A DNA stretch of 64,000 nucleotides from Tissierella simiarum (GTDB taxonomy: Bacteria; Bacillota; Clostridia; Tissierellales; Tissierellaceae). The stretch is taken from contig NZ_JAHLPM010000012.1 of the NCBI RefSeq assembly GCF_018917865.1, positions 62,001-126,000 of the forward strand, written 5' to 3'. Positions 8,636 through 17,471 of this stretch are shown in pieces. The notes under the pieces were generated by a model. That model searched no databases, was not told where the DNA came from, and saw nothing but the letters and a program-made list of their open reading frames with translations. Numbering within the stretch: the first letter of the stretch is position 1; each line of letters begins with the position of its first letter. A program made the translations under genes and the position numbers.

Positions 8636-9718
8636 ATGATAGTAGAGAATATTTACTGGATACAGGAATGGGCAAAAGTGAGGCAGGCTGAGGTTGTACG
8701 ATTACCTGATAGCTTTGAGATTCATGATAGCTTTTTAAAGCATATGTCAAAGGAAGAGTTTGATTCTGCATTTAAAGAAGTATGGAATATGTTTACTAAT
8801 ATATATGGTAATATTGCTAAATTCCCAGAAGTCTTTGGAATGCCTTTGCATAAATCAGTGGAGTATAAGTATTCTACTAAAGAGGCGAGAGAGTCGAGAA
8901 GTGCAGCATATCGTCCACTTAAGCTCCTATTTTATCTTTTGAATGCTGGTGATTTGCATAACGGAACTATTATTTTAGATGTAAATAAATTCAAAGCAAT
9001 AAATGATGTTAAAAATATTCCTATAATTTTTGAAAGACTGAGTGATTATGGTTTTTATTTTGATGGTTTAAAAAATTATAAAATTGCAAGTGAAAGCATC
9101 TATATATTATATCCTGATAATGCACAGGTTTTAACTGTACTGAAATCAATGGCGGATAAGGTTCATATAACAAACCGAATTAATGATTTTCTTAGTTGTC
9201 ATTATAAATTGTTTCAAGATGATACGAATACTGTGAATTATGGACATGGTGCAGATATAATTGCTGACAAAATGCATACAAAGCAGGAGAAAGAATTTGT
9301 TTATGCTATGGATGCCGTGCTTAGTGAAATGGGTTATTATGCCGGGTCTAGAGAATCGAACGAAGGGCCTGGTTATGCTTACTATAGTAAGGAAAGTGAA
9401 ATAAGAAAAAAAGGCCCCTACCATTACTTAATGTCATCGAATAAAACAAAACTCTTTTTGTATCTTCGTATTAGAAATGTATCAAAATGTATAGATTATT
9501 TAAAAGAGTGCCCAGACTCTGTTAAGCAAATTTTTTTATGGAGTGATACCGGATGCTCGAATCGCATAAAAGGCACATGTATATATGGGCAAGAGTATGC
9601 AATAGATGGGAACACCTACTGGAGATGTGGTTGTTGCAATGCGCCCTTTTATTTTAGCCCAATTATAAATGATATTCCACATTATATAAAATTAGTTGAA
9701 TTAGGTCTGAAAAAATAG
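8636..9718 (+). CDS. Hypothetical protein with C-terminal cysteine cluster
   Basis: 360 aa, family not recognised. The N-terminal two thirds are a soluble mixed alpha/beta region. The C-terminal 45 residues hold four cysteines in GCSNRIKGTC and WRCGCCNAPF, suggesting a small zinc-binding knuckle. No signal peptide or membrane segment. AAAGGAGGGTG at 8623-8633 fixes ATG 8636. It lies alone between two attC-like sites and is the largest intact cassette ORF in the dense part of the array. Confidence 0.75.
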   Translation: MIVENIYWIQEWAKVRQAEVVRLPDSFEIHDSFLKHMSKEEFDSAFKEVWNMFTNIYGNIAKFPEVFGMPLHKSVEYKYSTKEARESRSAAYRPLKLLFYLLNAGDLHNGTIILDVNKFKAINDVKNIPIIFERLSDYGFYFDGLKNYKIASESIYILYPDNAQVLTVLKSMADKVHITNRINDFLSCHYKLFQDDTNTVNYGHGADIIADKMHTKQEKEFVYAMDAVLSEMGYYAGSRESNEGPGYAYYSKESEIRKKGPYHYLMSSNKTKLFLYLRIRNVSKCIDYLKECPDSVKQIFLWSDTGCSNRIKGTCIYGQEYAIDGNTYWRCGCCNAPFYFSPIINDIPHYIKLVELGLKK

Positions 9719-9818
9719 AGTGTATATATCAACAGGATATAATTTATTTGTTACGCAATTTGCTTATAGTATCAAATAATTTAGTCAGACTTTACTCGAA
9801 GTGTAGTGGCAAAATTAC

Positions 9819-9996
9819 GTATAACAAAATGTTGCCGTCCGCCTTGGCTGGTGGACTTTTTTGTTATAGAAACATGTAAAATTATGGTTTATAATCTATA
9901 CATAGGTAAGTTGATGGAAGACGCCAAGGCATATTCCAAAACCTAAGATAGGAGCTATCTAAGGTTTTGGAACGTCAGCAACACGGAACGTTAGTA
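9819..9996 (+). repeat. attC-like site, 178 bp (ATGTTGC family)
   Basis: GTATAAC (9819-9825) and GTTAGTA (9990-9996). Inner arms AATGTTGCCG / CAGCAACACGG pair. The centre holds a near-perfect 39-nt hairpin (CCAAAACCTAAGATAG with CTATCTAAGGTTTTGG, 9934-9972). Same arm type as the site at 46052. The region from 9719 to 9818 shows nothing else. Confidence 0.7.
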
Positions 9997-10080
9997 GAAA
10001 CCTTAACGTCTGGATCGGTTTCTGAGGTCAATCATTTAGAAATATAATTCGTAATTATTGAATAGTGTGAGGTTAGGAAG

Positions 10081-10545
10081 GTGAGAGGAATTAGGGAAAA
10101 TATAAGCAGAAAGAAAATAGTGATCATGATTGTATTAGTAATAATATGTTTTCTGTTAGTAGTAGGTAAAAATAGCAATCAAAAAGCAGTAGAAGGTATA
10201 GTAGAATTTTCAGGGGAAGGTAAGTATTGGGAAGCTATATATATTTTTAATTCAGATAGATATGAAGAAACCCATACAAACTATTTTAAATTAGTTTCAA
10301 AACAAAAAACGTTAATCCCAAAAAACAATATTAACATTAAAATTATTTCTACAGATGGTATCATAACTGGGAATTTAGGTGATATGGATGTAAGTGAAAA
10401 GATAAACGACGATGGATTTCAAGAAATATTATTTTTAGTAGGTACAGTGAATCAAACAACTTTTTTGGGAGATAAATATAAGTTGCATATAGAGTTTCAA
10501 AACAAGGTAGATACGATTAATTTAAAATACGAGCAAAGTAAATAA
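10081..10545 (+). CDS. Small exported or membrane-anchored hypothetical protein
   Basis: 154 aa. A basic N-terminus (ISRKKI) precedes one hydrophobic segment (IVIMIVLVIICFLLVV, about 12-28), consistent with an uncleaved signal anchor. The remaining 120 residues look like an extracytoplasmic beta-rich domain. The GTG start is tentative because AGGAAG is only 2-3 nt upstream. No family recognised. Flanked by attC-like sites on both sides, so a cassette. Confidence 0.65.
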   Translation: MRGIRENISRKKIVIMIVLVIICFLLVVGKNSNQKAVEGIVEFSGEGKYWEAIYIFNSDRYEETHTNYFKLVSKQKTLIPKNNINIKIISTDGIITGNLGDMDVSEKINDDGFQEILFLVGTVNQTTFLGDKYKLHIEFQNKVDTINLKYEQSK

Positions 10546-10628
10546 GGTGTATTGATTCACAATTTTAATATTTTTATGACTTATATAGTAGGGAAAGGTA
10601 TTTTCTTAGAAAAGATAGTTAAGGCACC

Positions 10629-10723
10629 TACTAACAAAGTATTCCTGTTCGCTACGCATATTCTACAACATAAGTTAATGGTTACTGAGCTTGAGAAACA
10701 TCAGGAACACGAAACCGTTATAT
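10629..10723 (+). repeat. attC-like site, 95 bp (TTCCTG family)
   Basis: TACTAAC (10629-10635) and GTTATAT (10717-10723). Inner arms TATTCCTGTT / AACATCAGGAACA pair over TTCCTG/CAGGAA. A third unrelated interior sequence with the same outer boxes. Confidence 0.7.
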
Positions 10724-10767
10724 GAAAGGAACGCAAAACACAATAGTAAACATAAGGAGAGATTTCA

Positions 10768-11664
10768 ATGAATGTTAAGATACGTAACTACAACTCCAAA
10801 GATGCTAATGACATTAGTGGTTTTAATTTTTTATTTAATCTGTCATATCAATTTAATGCAGATTTCAAAGCAGAAAACATTTTTTGTGCAGAGATTAACA
10901 ATCAAGTTGTTGCATCTGGTCATTTAGAGCCAACAGATTCCTGTGAATACCTTAATAAAGAAGGGAAAGACTCGAATTATATTCATCGTTTTGCAATTGA
11001 TACTGATTCTAATGGATATGATCATATTGAATTAGATATTTTTAACCGACTTGTTGATAGAGCACATGATATCAGCAAATCGTATCCAAATAAACGAATA
11101 CAAATTAGTCATACCTGCTCTCATGATGATCTTAAATCAATCAATTTTTTACTATCTAATGGATTTTATCATTCATTAAATTATTTAATTATGAGACGCG
11201 ATTTAACAAATCCACTGCCAGAGTACAAGCTTAATAAAGAGATTAAAATAATGCGATGGGCCATGGAAACAGTCGAGGAGAGAAAACTTTATTTACAGTC
11301 TGAGAAAGATGGTTTTGATGGAGAGTCTTGGAGCATGGCTAGATTGGATTGGTTTATGGCCGGATCAGAATGGGATACGATTACAGCATTTTGTAATGGT
11401 AAGCCTATTAGTAGCTGCATGACTTGGGGAATATCTTCTGAAAGAAGTGCAACTGAACAAATATTTACACATCCTGAATGGAGAAGGCAAGGAATTGCAT
11501 TTGGAACAATAATTGAAACTCTAAAATTTCTAAGAGATGAGAAGAAAAAAAGTGAAGCGACTTTGGGAGTTATAGGTAGCAATAAAGCAGCAATTAACCT
11601 TTATAAATCATTAGGATATGAATTAATTGATATTCACTTACTTATGGTTAAGGATATTTCGTGA
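10768..11664 (+). CDS. Two-domain GNAT acetyltransferase
   Basis: 298 aa. The N-terminal half (about 1-145) is a degenerate GNAT-like fold. The C-terminal half has EQIFTHPEWRRQGIAFGTII, where RRQGIAF is the acetyl-CoA loop (about 235-241), and SNKAAINLYKSLGYELID as motif B. Tandem GNAT proteins of this length often act on small molecules, but the substrate is unknown. AAGGAGAG precedes ATG 10768. One-gene cassette. Confidence 0.87.
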   Translation: MNVKIRNYNSKDANDISGFNFLFNLSYQFNADFKAENIFCAEINNQVVASGHLEPTDSCEYLNKEGKDSNYIHRFAIDTDSNGYDHIELDIFNRLVDRAHDISKSYPNKRIQISHTCSHDDLKSINFLLSNGFYHSLNYLIMRRDLTNPLPEYKLNKEIKIMRWAMETVEERKLYLQSEKDGFDGESWSMARLDWFMAGSEWDTITAFCNGKPISSCMTWGISSERSATEQIFTHPEWRRQGIAFGTIIETLKFLRDEKKKSEATLGVIGSNKAAINLYKSLGYELIDIHLLMVKDIS

Positions 11665-11689
11665 GTAATTCGAAGAAGGCGTCCCCTTC

Positions 11690-11849
11690 ATATAATACCG
11701 TATCTACGCTGCAGGCTTTGCCTTTGGTTCGCAAGATATGGAAGCGAATAAGTAAATTCAGCTCACAATCCTGCGAGGCTAAGTCCGTTGGACCCAGTCG
11801 CATTCGCTCCCTTAAGCCTCTCAGGTTCGTAGATACAAGAAGGTTATAG
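11690..11849 (+). repeat. attC-like site, 160 bp, GC-rich interior
   Basis: Left ATATAAT (11690-11696, final C changed to T) and right GTTATAG (11843-11849). Arms TATCTACG (11701-11708) / CGTAGATA (11828-11835) are perfect. The interior (TGCGAGGCTAAGTCCGTTGG, CATTCGCTCCCTTAAGCCTC) is much richer in GC than the genes and recurs in the remnant at 16467. A short ORF across it is an artefact of the repeat. Confidence 0.75.
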
Positions 11850-11970
11850 GAAATAATGATATTGGGGTTTCTTTTTGGGTCTTGTTTGATAAAAAAGAAG
11901 TGTTGTTAGTTTGATAATATATTCTAGAAGCTATTTATGACGTATTTGTAGAAAAATATGTAGTAAAGAT
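11850..11970 (+). repeat. Shared cassette head (post-attC leader)
   Basis: GAAATAATGATATTGGGG, then TTGATAATATATTCTAGAAG and CTATTTATGACGTATTTGTA; a close copy of the heads at 3485 and 8368, in front of a GNAT gene. Confidence 0.5.
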
Positions 11971-11996
11971 AATTTATATTTTGCGGAGGTGTAAAA

Positions 11997-12440
11997 TTGT
12001 TTTTCGATACAACAGATCTACAGAATCAAGAAATCTATTTGCGTCTATATAAAACTGCTGATGAAAACATCGAGAAAGGATATGTTCCTGCATATTATTT
12101 CAAAATTGTTAGATGTGCTGATGATACTGAAGTAGGTCAGTGCGATTTACGCATTGGTCATAATGATAACACAAAATATGGTGGAAATATAGGATATGAA
12201 ATTTATAAATCTTTCAGAGGCAATCATTACGCCTCAAAAGCCTGTAAGTTGTTATTTCTGTTAGCAAAGAAGCACAAGATGGATGAAGTTATTATTACAT
12301 GTTCACCGGAAAATATGGCATCCAGAAAGACCTGCGAATACTGTGGTGCTGAACTAATCGATATTATTGATGTGCCAATACGTCATCAGCTGTATAAAAT
12401 GGGGCAAAGAAAAACCTGTCAGTATATCGTAAGATTATGA
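11997..12440 (+). CDS. GNAT N-acetyltransferase
   Basis: 147 aa. FRGNHYASKACKLLF near 73-87 is the acetyl-CoA loop (degenerate R/Q-x-x-G-x-A form) and ENMASRKTCEYCGAELIDI is motif B. GCGGAGGTG at 11983-11991 points to TTG 11997 as start. The family is recognisable as RimJ/RimL-like; the substrate is unknown. Preceded by the head box and followed by the tail box and attC. Confidence 0.83.
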   Translation: MFFDTTDLQNQEIYLRLYKTADENIEKGYVPAYYFKIVRCADDTEVGQCDLRIGHNDNTKYGGNIGYEIYKSFRGNHYASKACKLLFLLAKKHKMDEVIITCSPENMASRKTCEYCGAELIDIIDVPIRHQLYKMGQRKTCQYIVRL

Positions 12441-12526
12441 ATATTAGCTTTGTGTAGACTGAAACAAAATTAAGAAACATTTTTATATTATGCTAAGGAT
12501 TATAAGAGTAAAAATATCATTATTTT

Positions 12527-12648
12527 TTGTAACAATGTATTTGCGTAAAGATAAATAAGGGCACAATATTTAAGTGATATGTACCACATTTCTTTACCCA
12601 AAATGGATATTTCTTTGCAGGAACGTCGCAAATACTAAGACGTTATAC
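12527..12648 (+). repeat. attC-like site, 122 bp (TATTTGCG family)
   Basis: TTGTAAC (12527-12533) and GTTATAC (12642-12648). Arms GTATTTGCG / CGCAAATAC perfect. The shared tail box (about 12476-12526) precedes it. Confidence 0.85.
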
Positions 12649-12750
12649 GTATCTTAAGAGCGTTTTAACAGTGTCGTAGAAAAATTAAAAAAGAAATAAA
12701 GAAAAAATGTATATTAAATTCATAGAGTAGATTATTGAGAGTGAGAATAA

Positions 12751-13188
12751 ATGAAACTAATTTTTAAAATAGTAGATAAAGAAAACTGGGAAGAGTGTGT
12801 TGATTTAAGAGTATCGGAAGAGCAAAAGGATTATGTTGCTTCAAATTGGTATTCCATATTACAGTCTAAATTTGAGGAGGAACTTTATCCATTATGTATT
12901 TATGATGGAGAAGTAATGGTTGGCTTTTTAATGTATGGTTTGGATCCCGATACAAAAAGAATAGAAATGAGTAGATTGATGATTGATCAAAAATTACAAG
13001 GTAAAGGTTATGGGAAAATGGCTGTATTGAAATTATTAGATTTAATAAGAGAAAAATACGGTAAAATTAAATTTTATACAAGCATTGAACCTAAGAATAT
13101 AGTTGCAGAGAAATTATATGAAAGTCTAGGATTTAAAAAAACAGGTGAAATAATGTGGGATGAAGAAGTAATGGTAATTCAATTATAA
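12751..13188 (+). CDS. GNAT N-acetyltransferase, spermidine-acetyltransferase (BltD/PaiA-like) type
   Basis: 145 aa, a paralogue of the gene at 6718: NWEECVDLRVSEEQKDYVASN at the N-terminus, acetyl-CoA loop KLQGKGYGKMAV near 87-98, and NIVAEKLYESLGFKKTG. Polyamine or related amine acetylation is inferred. The ribosome site is weak (GAGTGAG). The downstream attC is missing and is replaced by cassette fragments. Confidence 0.88.
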   Translation: MKLIFKIVDKENWEECVDLRVSEEQKDYVASNWYSILQSKFEEELYPLCIYDGEVMVGFLMYGLDPDTKRIEMSRLMIDQKLQGKGYGKMAVLKLLDLIREKYGKIKFYTSIEPKNIVAEKLYESLGFKKTGEIMWDEEVMVIQL

Positions 13189-13222
13189 AAATATTTTATA
13201 AAAAATCTTTATAATTAGTTTC

Positions 13223-13306
13223 CATGTGTATTATAGTATTGGAAAAGTTGATGCCTATGCTGACCCAGGAAATGATGTAGAAGTAAAGAAAATTCATATA
13301 AAGTGA
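13223..13306 (+). pseudogene. C-terminal fragment of an unidentified gene
   Basis: An open stretch without start codon reads YYSIGKVDAYADPGNDVEV and ends in TGA. It looks like the last 27 codons of a lost cassette gene. The family cannot be told. Confidence 0.35.
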
Positions 13307-13317
13307 GGTTAGTAAAG

Positions 13318-13374
13318 ATGAAAATAGGATTGGTTTCTTGTTCACTAGTACAAAGAATAAAGGAGGGGGTATAG
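13318..13374 (+). pseudogene. 18-codon ORF, N-terminal gene fragment or leader
   Basis: ATG 13318 encodes MKIGLVSCSLVQRIKEGV and stops just in front of the next ATG, overlapping its AGGAGGGGG ribosome site. The start MKIGLVSCS resembles the N-terminus of the DUF6884-type proteins, so a truncated cassette is likeliest. A translated leader coupling to the phosphotransferase is the alternative. Confidence 0.35.
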
Positions 13375-13377
13375 CTT

Positions 13378-14348
13378 ATGATTGATAAAGTTGTATTAAA
13401 AAAGTAGTTAACAAGTTAAATGGTGACTATTCAAGTTTAAAATTACTAGGTGGGTTTAATGATAGTGTTTATGAAGTTAAAGTTAATGATAAAAGTTTTG
13501 TAATTAAATTTTTCTTAATGTCTCAAACTAATAAGTCTTTAATTAAAGGAGAATTGGACTGGATTAATTATCTATCAGAAAACGGAATGAATGTAGCTAA
13601 ACCAGTTTTTTCAATTCAGGATAATTTTATTAAAGAAATTAGTGAAAATGCTTATTCATATTATTATGTTATATTTGAAAAAGTAGAAGGACGTTTTATT
13701 GATGAAGAGGGTTGGAAAGAAAATTTAATCAAAAATTGGGGACAAGCAATGGGAAAAATGCATAACTTGGCTAAGAACTATAAACCATCGTGTAACGGTA
13801 GTATTAAAAAGTGGATAGACAATGATATTTTAACAGATCCACCTAGTTTAATAACAGATTTAGTTCTAGATAAATGGAATAAGTATGTAGAAAAAATAAA
13901 ATCTTTACCAATTTCTAAAGATAGCTATGGGATTATACATAATGACTTACATCATAAAAACATATACTTTAATAATGGAGAAGTTATATTATTTGATTTT
14001 GGAGACTGTGAATATAATTGGTTTAGTTATGATATTTCAATTTCTTTATATCATGCCATTCAGAGAATTCCATTAAATCAAGAGGAATATAGATTAGATT
14101 TTGCTAATAAATTTATGAAAAATTTTATGATAGGATATAAGCTAGAAAATAGCATAGATTATAGTTGGCTAAAGGAAATAGAGTTTTTTCTAGACTATAG
14201 ACATATATATTCTTATTTATATATATTGAAGCATTTAAATATTAATGATACTGATAATAGATTGAAGGAATTTCTAGAGGAAATGAAAAACAGGATAGAA
14301 GAGGGACTTCCATATCTTAAAGGATTAAACTTAGAGCAATTTATATAA
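13378..14348 (+). pseudogene. Aminoglycoside-phosphotransferase-like (APH) kinase, frameshifted at codon 9
   Basis: AGGAGGGGG precedes ATG 13378 (MIDKVVLKK), which stops at 13405. One more A in the A-run at 13398-13403 would restore VVNKLNGDYSSLKLLGGFND and the rest of the kinase, open to 14348. The kinase core has the Brenner motif GIIHNDLHHKN (catalytic Asp) and metal-binding LFDFGD, as in APH/ChoK-type small-molecule kinases. If the deletion is real, translation would need an internal start near 13518, which lacks the N-lobe. Could also be phase variation or a sequence error. Confidence 0.75.
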
Positions 14349-14390
14349 CACCCTATCGCTTATGTTTTTTAATATGAGATAAGCACTATT

Positions 14391-14534
14391 GATGAATTTC
14401 CTGCAGAATTTGTCTTAGTAGCAATTCTACCTTATTTAGTTTATGACAGTGATTTTATGATAAATGAAATGTTCATGATGAGGTGGTTTAGAGACAAAGG
14501 TGTTGGTGAGTCTAATAAGCATTTAGGAAACTAG
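14391..14534 (+). pseudogene. GNAT-like fragment
   Basis: The open frame without start reads DEFPAEFVLVAILPYLVYDS and MRWFRDKGVGESNKHLGN before TAG. The WFRDKGVG segment resembles an acetyl-CoA loop region. A TATAACA box directly at the end of the preceding gene (14344-14350) may be the stump of its attC. Confidence 0.35.
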
Positions 14535-14610
14535 ATGCTGCTTATAACGTCTACTGATAGAAAGAAGATGAATAAAAATAAGTACATTATAAATGAGAGG
14601 GTGTGTATTG

Positions 14611-15294
14611 ATGAAATATAAAGCAATTTTTTTTGATAGAGATGGAACGTTGACATATGGTAATAAGGAAAAAATGAAATGGTATAAAGAGATTGTTGGA
14701 GAGTGGTCAAAAAAGAAGTTTGAATTAGATTATGATAAAGTGATGAGATTGTTTGAGGTTGCCTGTTATCCAAAACAAGGATTAAAAAGTATAGATGAAG
14801 AAAAAGTTTTCTGGAAAAGGTATTATGAAGAATTATTAAAAGGAGAAGGGATAACTGATTCAATAGAAGAGAAGGCAGAATTGTTACTTTCTGAGCTTTG
14901 GTGTAATAATGAGAGAAGTTTGTATGATGAAGTTATAGAAGTGATGGAGTATTTTAAGAATAAAGGCTATAAGATAGGAATAATAAGTGATACTTCACCG
15001 TCCCTACAAATTACTCTGGAGAATTTGGGGCTTGGGAAATATATAGATAGCTATACATGTAGCGATTTGGCAGGGGCTATGAAACCGGAACCACTAATAT
15101 ATAATACAGCATTAAATTCTCTTAAAGTGACAGCTTCAGAAAGTATCTATGTTGATGATTATGATATTGAGGCTGATGGAGCAAGAAATTTGGGTTTCAC
15201 ATCATTTTATTTAGACAGAAGTGGAAATAAAGAAGACGAATGGACAATTAAATCGCTAAAAGAAATTATTAATTATGTAGAACAGCAAAGCTAG
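14611..15294 (+). CDS. HAD-superfamily hydrolase (phosphatase)
   Basis: 227 aa with all four HAD motifs: FFDRDGTLT (nucleophile Asp and acid Asp, residues 7-15), ISDTSPS (motif II), a lysine in GAMKPEP (motif III), and YVDDYDIEADGA (motif IV). Probably dephosphorylates a small phosphorylated metabolite. ATG 14611 is chosen because GAGAGGGTG lies 9 nt upstream. No cap-domain specificity can be read off. Confidence 0.9.
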   Translation: MKYKAIFFDRDGTLTYGNKEKMKWYKEIVGEWSKKKFELDYDKVMRLFEVACYPKQGLKSIDEEKVFWKRYYEELLKGEGITDSIEEKAELLLSELWCNNERSLYDEVIEVMEYFKNKGYKIGIISDTSPSLQITLENLGLGKYIDSYTCSDLAGAMKPEPLIYNTALNSLKVTASESIYVDDYDIEADGARNLGFTSFYLDRSGNKEDEWTIKSLKEIINYVEQQS

Positions 15295-15401
15295 TAGAAG
15301 TAAGGATTTTATATTAATTATATTAGTAATTATATAATTGATGAGTTTTATGAGTTCATTTATTAATAATACGTGCTATCCGTATAAGAAATAAAGAGAA
15401 G

Positions 15402-15683
15402 GTGAAGAACATTATTTGTTCAACTAAATATTTCACTATTATATATCATAGTAATGATTCAGAGTTTAGACATTGTATAGTTGAAAACATTGATGGTTTT
15501 TATATAGAATTATGCAATAATTTCAAAATTTCTGTATCTAATAGATTTGATTTCAAAATAATTGTTTCAAACTCAATAGATGATCATATAAATCATACAG
15601 GTAAGACTAATGAAGATTATCAATCTTGGATGGTTGGATGCTTTGATTTAAATAAAAGAAAAATATGCATTATAAATGGATAA
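15402..15683 (+). CDS. Hypothetical protein, possibly truncated
   Basis: 93 aa from a GTG start with a poorly spaced AGAGAAG. It contains ELCNNFKISVSNRFDFKI and MVGCFDLNKRKICIING and ends abruptly. It may be the N-terminal part of a longer surface or peptidase-like protein whose end was lost; no family recognised. It lies 24 bp before the next gene. Confidence 0.45.
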   Translation: MKNIICSTKYFTIIYHSNDSEFRHCIVENIDGFYIELCNNFKISVSNRFDFKIIVSNSIDDHINHTGKTNEDYQSWMVGCFDLNKRKICIING

Positions 15684-15707
15684 CTAATTGTGTAGGGGGA
15701 TTATTTG

Positions 15708-16214
15708 ATGGAATTAAAACTTAAAAATCTAACACTTAGAACTGTAACACATGATGATTTAAATGAGGTTGCAAGGATGTGGAATTTTGAAAAAAGAGAT
15801 ATTTCATTAGAAGAAGCAACAAAAGCAATAAATTGGATGAATGAAAATCACAAGCAAAATCAGTTACATAAAATAGTTCATGTGTGTTTTGCCATATTTG
15901 AAAATAACATTAATAGAATAATTGGATGGTGTGGTCTGGATGGAAGGAATAATGAAAATATAATCCATATTTTTTACTTAATTGATAAAGACTTTAGAAG
16001 GCTAGGGTATGCAACAGAATGTGCAAAAAAAGTATTGGAGTATGGTTTTATGAAAATGGAAGTATACAGGATTGATGGAGGATGTGCTAAAGAGAATATT
16101 GGGTCACAAAAAATACTTGAAAAAATAGGGATGAAAAAAATTGAAAATAATAAGGAAGACTCACTTCACTATTATATGACTTCTAGAGACTATACAGATA
16201 TATATTGTAGATAA
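15708..16214 (+). CDS. GNAT N-acetyltransferase, RimJ/RimL type
   Basis: 168 aa. LTLRTVTHDDLNEVARMW is the N-terminal signature, FRRLGYATECAKKVLEYGF the acetyl-CoA loop (about 99-117), and ENIGSQKILEKIGMKKIE motif B. ATG 15708 follows AGGGGGA at 15694-15700. Substrate unknown. Confidence 0.88.
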   Translation: MELKLKNLTLRTVTHDDLNEVARMWNFEKRDISLEEATKAINWMNENHKQNQLHKIVHVCFAIFENNINRIIGWCGLDGRNNENIIHIFYLIDKDFRRLGYATECAKKVLEYGFMKMEVYRIDGGCAKENIGSQKILEKIGMKKIENNKEDSLHYYMTSRDYTDIYCR

Positions 16215-16318
16215 TTAATCGGAAATGAACTATTGATTTTGGCTAGACCAAGTGCAACCATTATAAATAAAATGAGATAAATCTTATTAGTTAAATATTA
16301 AGACAAGTTATAGGACAT

Positions 16319-16470
16319 TCTGGCCGTGCTTATGGAATTAGGGGAATCGGTTGAAGAATGTATTAGAAGAGAAGTAAAGGAAGAAATCAACATTGAGATA
16401 AAATCATTACAATTGTTTGGTGTATTTTCAGGAAAGGAACTTTTTGCAAAGCTTAGAAATAGATTTGATA
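16319..16470 (+). pseudogene. NUDIX hydrolase fragment, truncated at both ends
   Basis: Only the NUDIX box and a little more survive: MELGESVEECIRREVKEEIN (box residues G-x5-E-x7-REVxEE), then LQLFGVFSGKELF. Just upstream, TCTGGCCGTGCT corresponds to the S-G-R-A part in a different frame, so a 1-nt shift separates them. A GTTATAG box at 16307-16313 sits immediately before, and the 3' end runs straight into an attC-like interior at 16467: a cassette cut at both sides. Confidence 0.65.
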
Positions 16471-16555
16471 AACAACCCTGCGAGGCTAACTATGCTAACG
16501 CAGTTGGAACCGTTGTCATCTTAAGCCTCTCGGGTTCGAGAATACATTAACTTTA
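16467..16555 (+). repeat. attC-like remnant, GC-rich type
   Basis: GATAAAC (16467-16473) followed by CCTGCGAGGCTAACTATG, TTAAGCCTCTCGGGTTCG and AGAATACATTAACTTT. The interior is homologous to the site at 11690 (CCTGCGAGGCTAAG, TTAAGCCTCTCAGGTTCG), but the ends are altered. Confidence 0.5.
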
Positions 16556-16606
16556 TAAGATATGGCGACATCGTGTCGTCATCTGAATCACGGGGCAGAG
16601 AACTCC

Positions 16607-16825
16607 ACATAACATTGCTTCTGCGCAAGGCTTCGGTAGAAAGTAGGCATAAGACAAAGATAGTGAAATTGCTAGATTTTAGGTAATAGAAAGAACGGCT
16701 AGTCTCACCACACTCACTTCGGCAAGTGGCGAAACCACCCGGATCTGGCTCACTGGGTGCAAGCACCAGCAGTTCGCTTATCGCCTTAAGCCTCAGCAGC
16801 GTCGCATAGAAGCTGTCCGTTATAT
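16607..16825 (+). repeat. attC-like site, 219 bp, GC-rich interior
   Basis: ACATAAC (16607-16613) and GTTATAT (16819-16825). Arms TTGCTTCTGCGC / GTCGCATAGAAGC pair with one unpaired base. The long GC-rich centre (CACTTCGGCAAGTGGCGAAA, CTGGGTGCAAGCACCAG) contains several sub-hairpins. A partial copy of its right half is at 24107. The GC content is clearly foreign to the surrounding AT-rich genes. Confidence 0.75.
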
Positions 16826-16925
16826 AAAATTTGGATCGTAAGGGCGCCCAGGCTACAGCCATCGGGCGTAAACAAAGCATAAAAATGTGTGTGTAATTGT
16901 AAAAAAATACTATGAGGTGATTAGA

Positions 16926-17471
16926 ATGGCAATTTTTAAATTTTATCAAATTCATCGAAGTATTAGAGAAGTTTTAGGAGAAGAGATGAGTATAAAAATT
17001 TTTCCAGAATATGCTATACTTCCAGATAAAATGCCTGCAAAAGAACAAGCAGAATTAGGAAGAAAAATCATGGATAGAATGGACAGATTGCTTGATGAAA
17101 ACACTATTAAAAAAATAAGGCAAATGCATACTTGTAATCCATCAAAAGAACAAGTGGCTAAAATAAAAGAACTAAAAGAAAAAACTAATAGCTTTGATGA
17201 GTTTTTACAAGAATACTCAAAGTTCTTAGCGCCTGGATATGTTAGAAAAGATAAGGATACACTTTATGTATCATTTGGCTTAGAAAAATGTGTATGTGGA
17301 ATGTTTAGAAAGTTAGAAACCTATGAGCCTATATCTAAAACATGGTGTGAATGTTGTAATGGACATGTAATTAAAACATATAGTATGATTTGTGACAAAA
17401 TGGTATTTTCAGAAATTGTGGAGACTATTGTTTGCGGGGGAAATGACTGTATATTTAAGATGGTAATCTAA
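16926..17471 (+). CDS. Putative V4R / ATC-hydrolase-like small-molecule protein
   Basis: 181 aa from ATG 16926 (GAGGTGA upstream; an in-frame upstream ATG lacks a site). Four cysteines fall in KCVCGMFR and WCECCNGH, followed by MVFSEIVETIVCGGNDCIFKMVI-like sequence. The final GGxDxCxFK pattern is reminiscent of L-2-amino-thiazoline-4-carboxylate hydrolase and V4R ligand-binding proteins. I am moderately sure of the resemblance, not of an activity. Single-gene cassette after the 219-bp site. Confidence 0.6.
   Translation: MAIFKFYQIHRSIREVLGEEMSIKIFPEYAILPDKMPAKEQAELGRKIMDRMDRLLDENTIKKIRQMHTCNPSKEQVAKIKELKEKTNSFDEFLQEYSKFLAPGYVRKDKDTLYVSFGLEKCVCGMFRKLETYEPISKTWCECCNGHVIKTYSMICDKMVFSEIVETIVCGGNDCIFKMVI

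Noticed and set aside
11661-11849. 62-codon + strand ORF after the two-domain GNAT gene
   Set aside because: It lies entirely within the GC-rich attC-like site, shares bases with its arms and has no ribosome site; an artefact of the repeat.
16521-16955. 144-codon minus-strand ORF
   Set aside because: Spans two GC-rich attC-like sites where stop codons are rare; its sequence matches no family and it opposes all neighbours.
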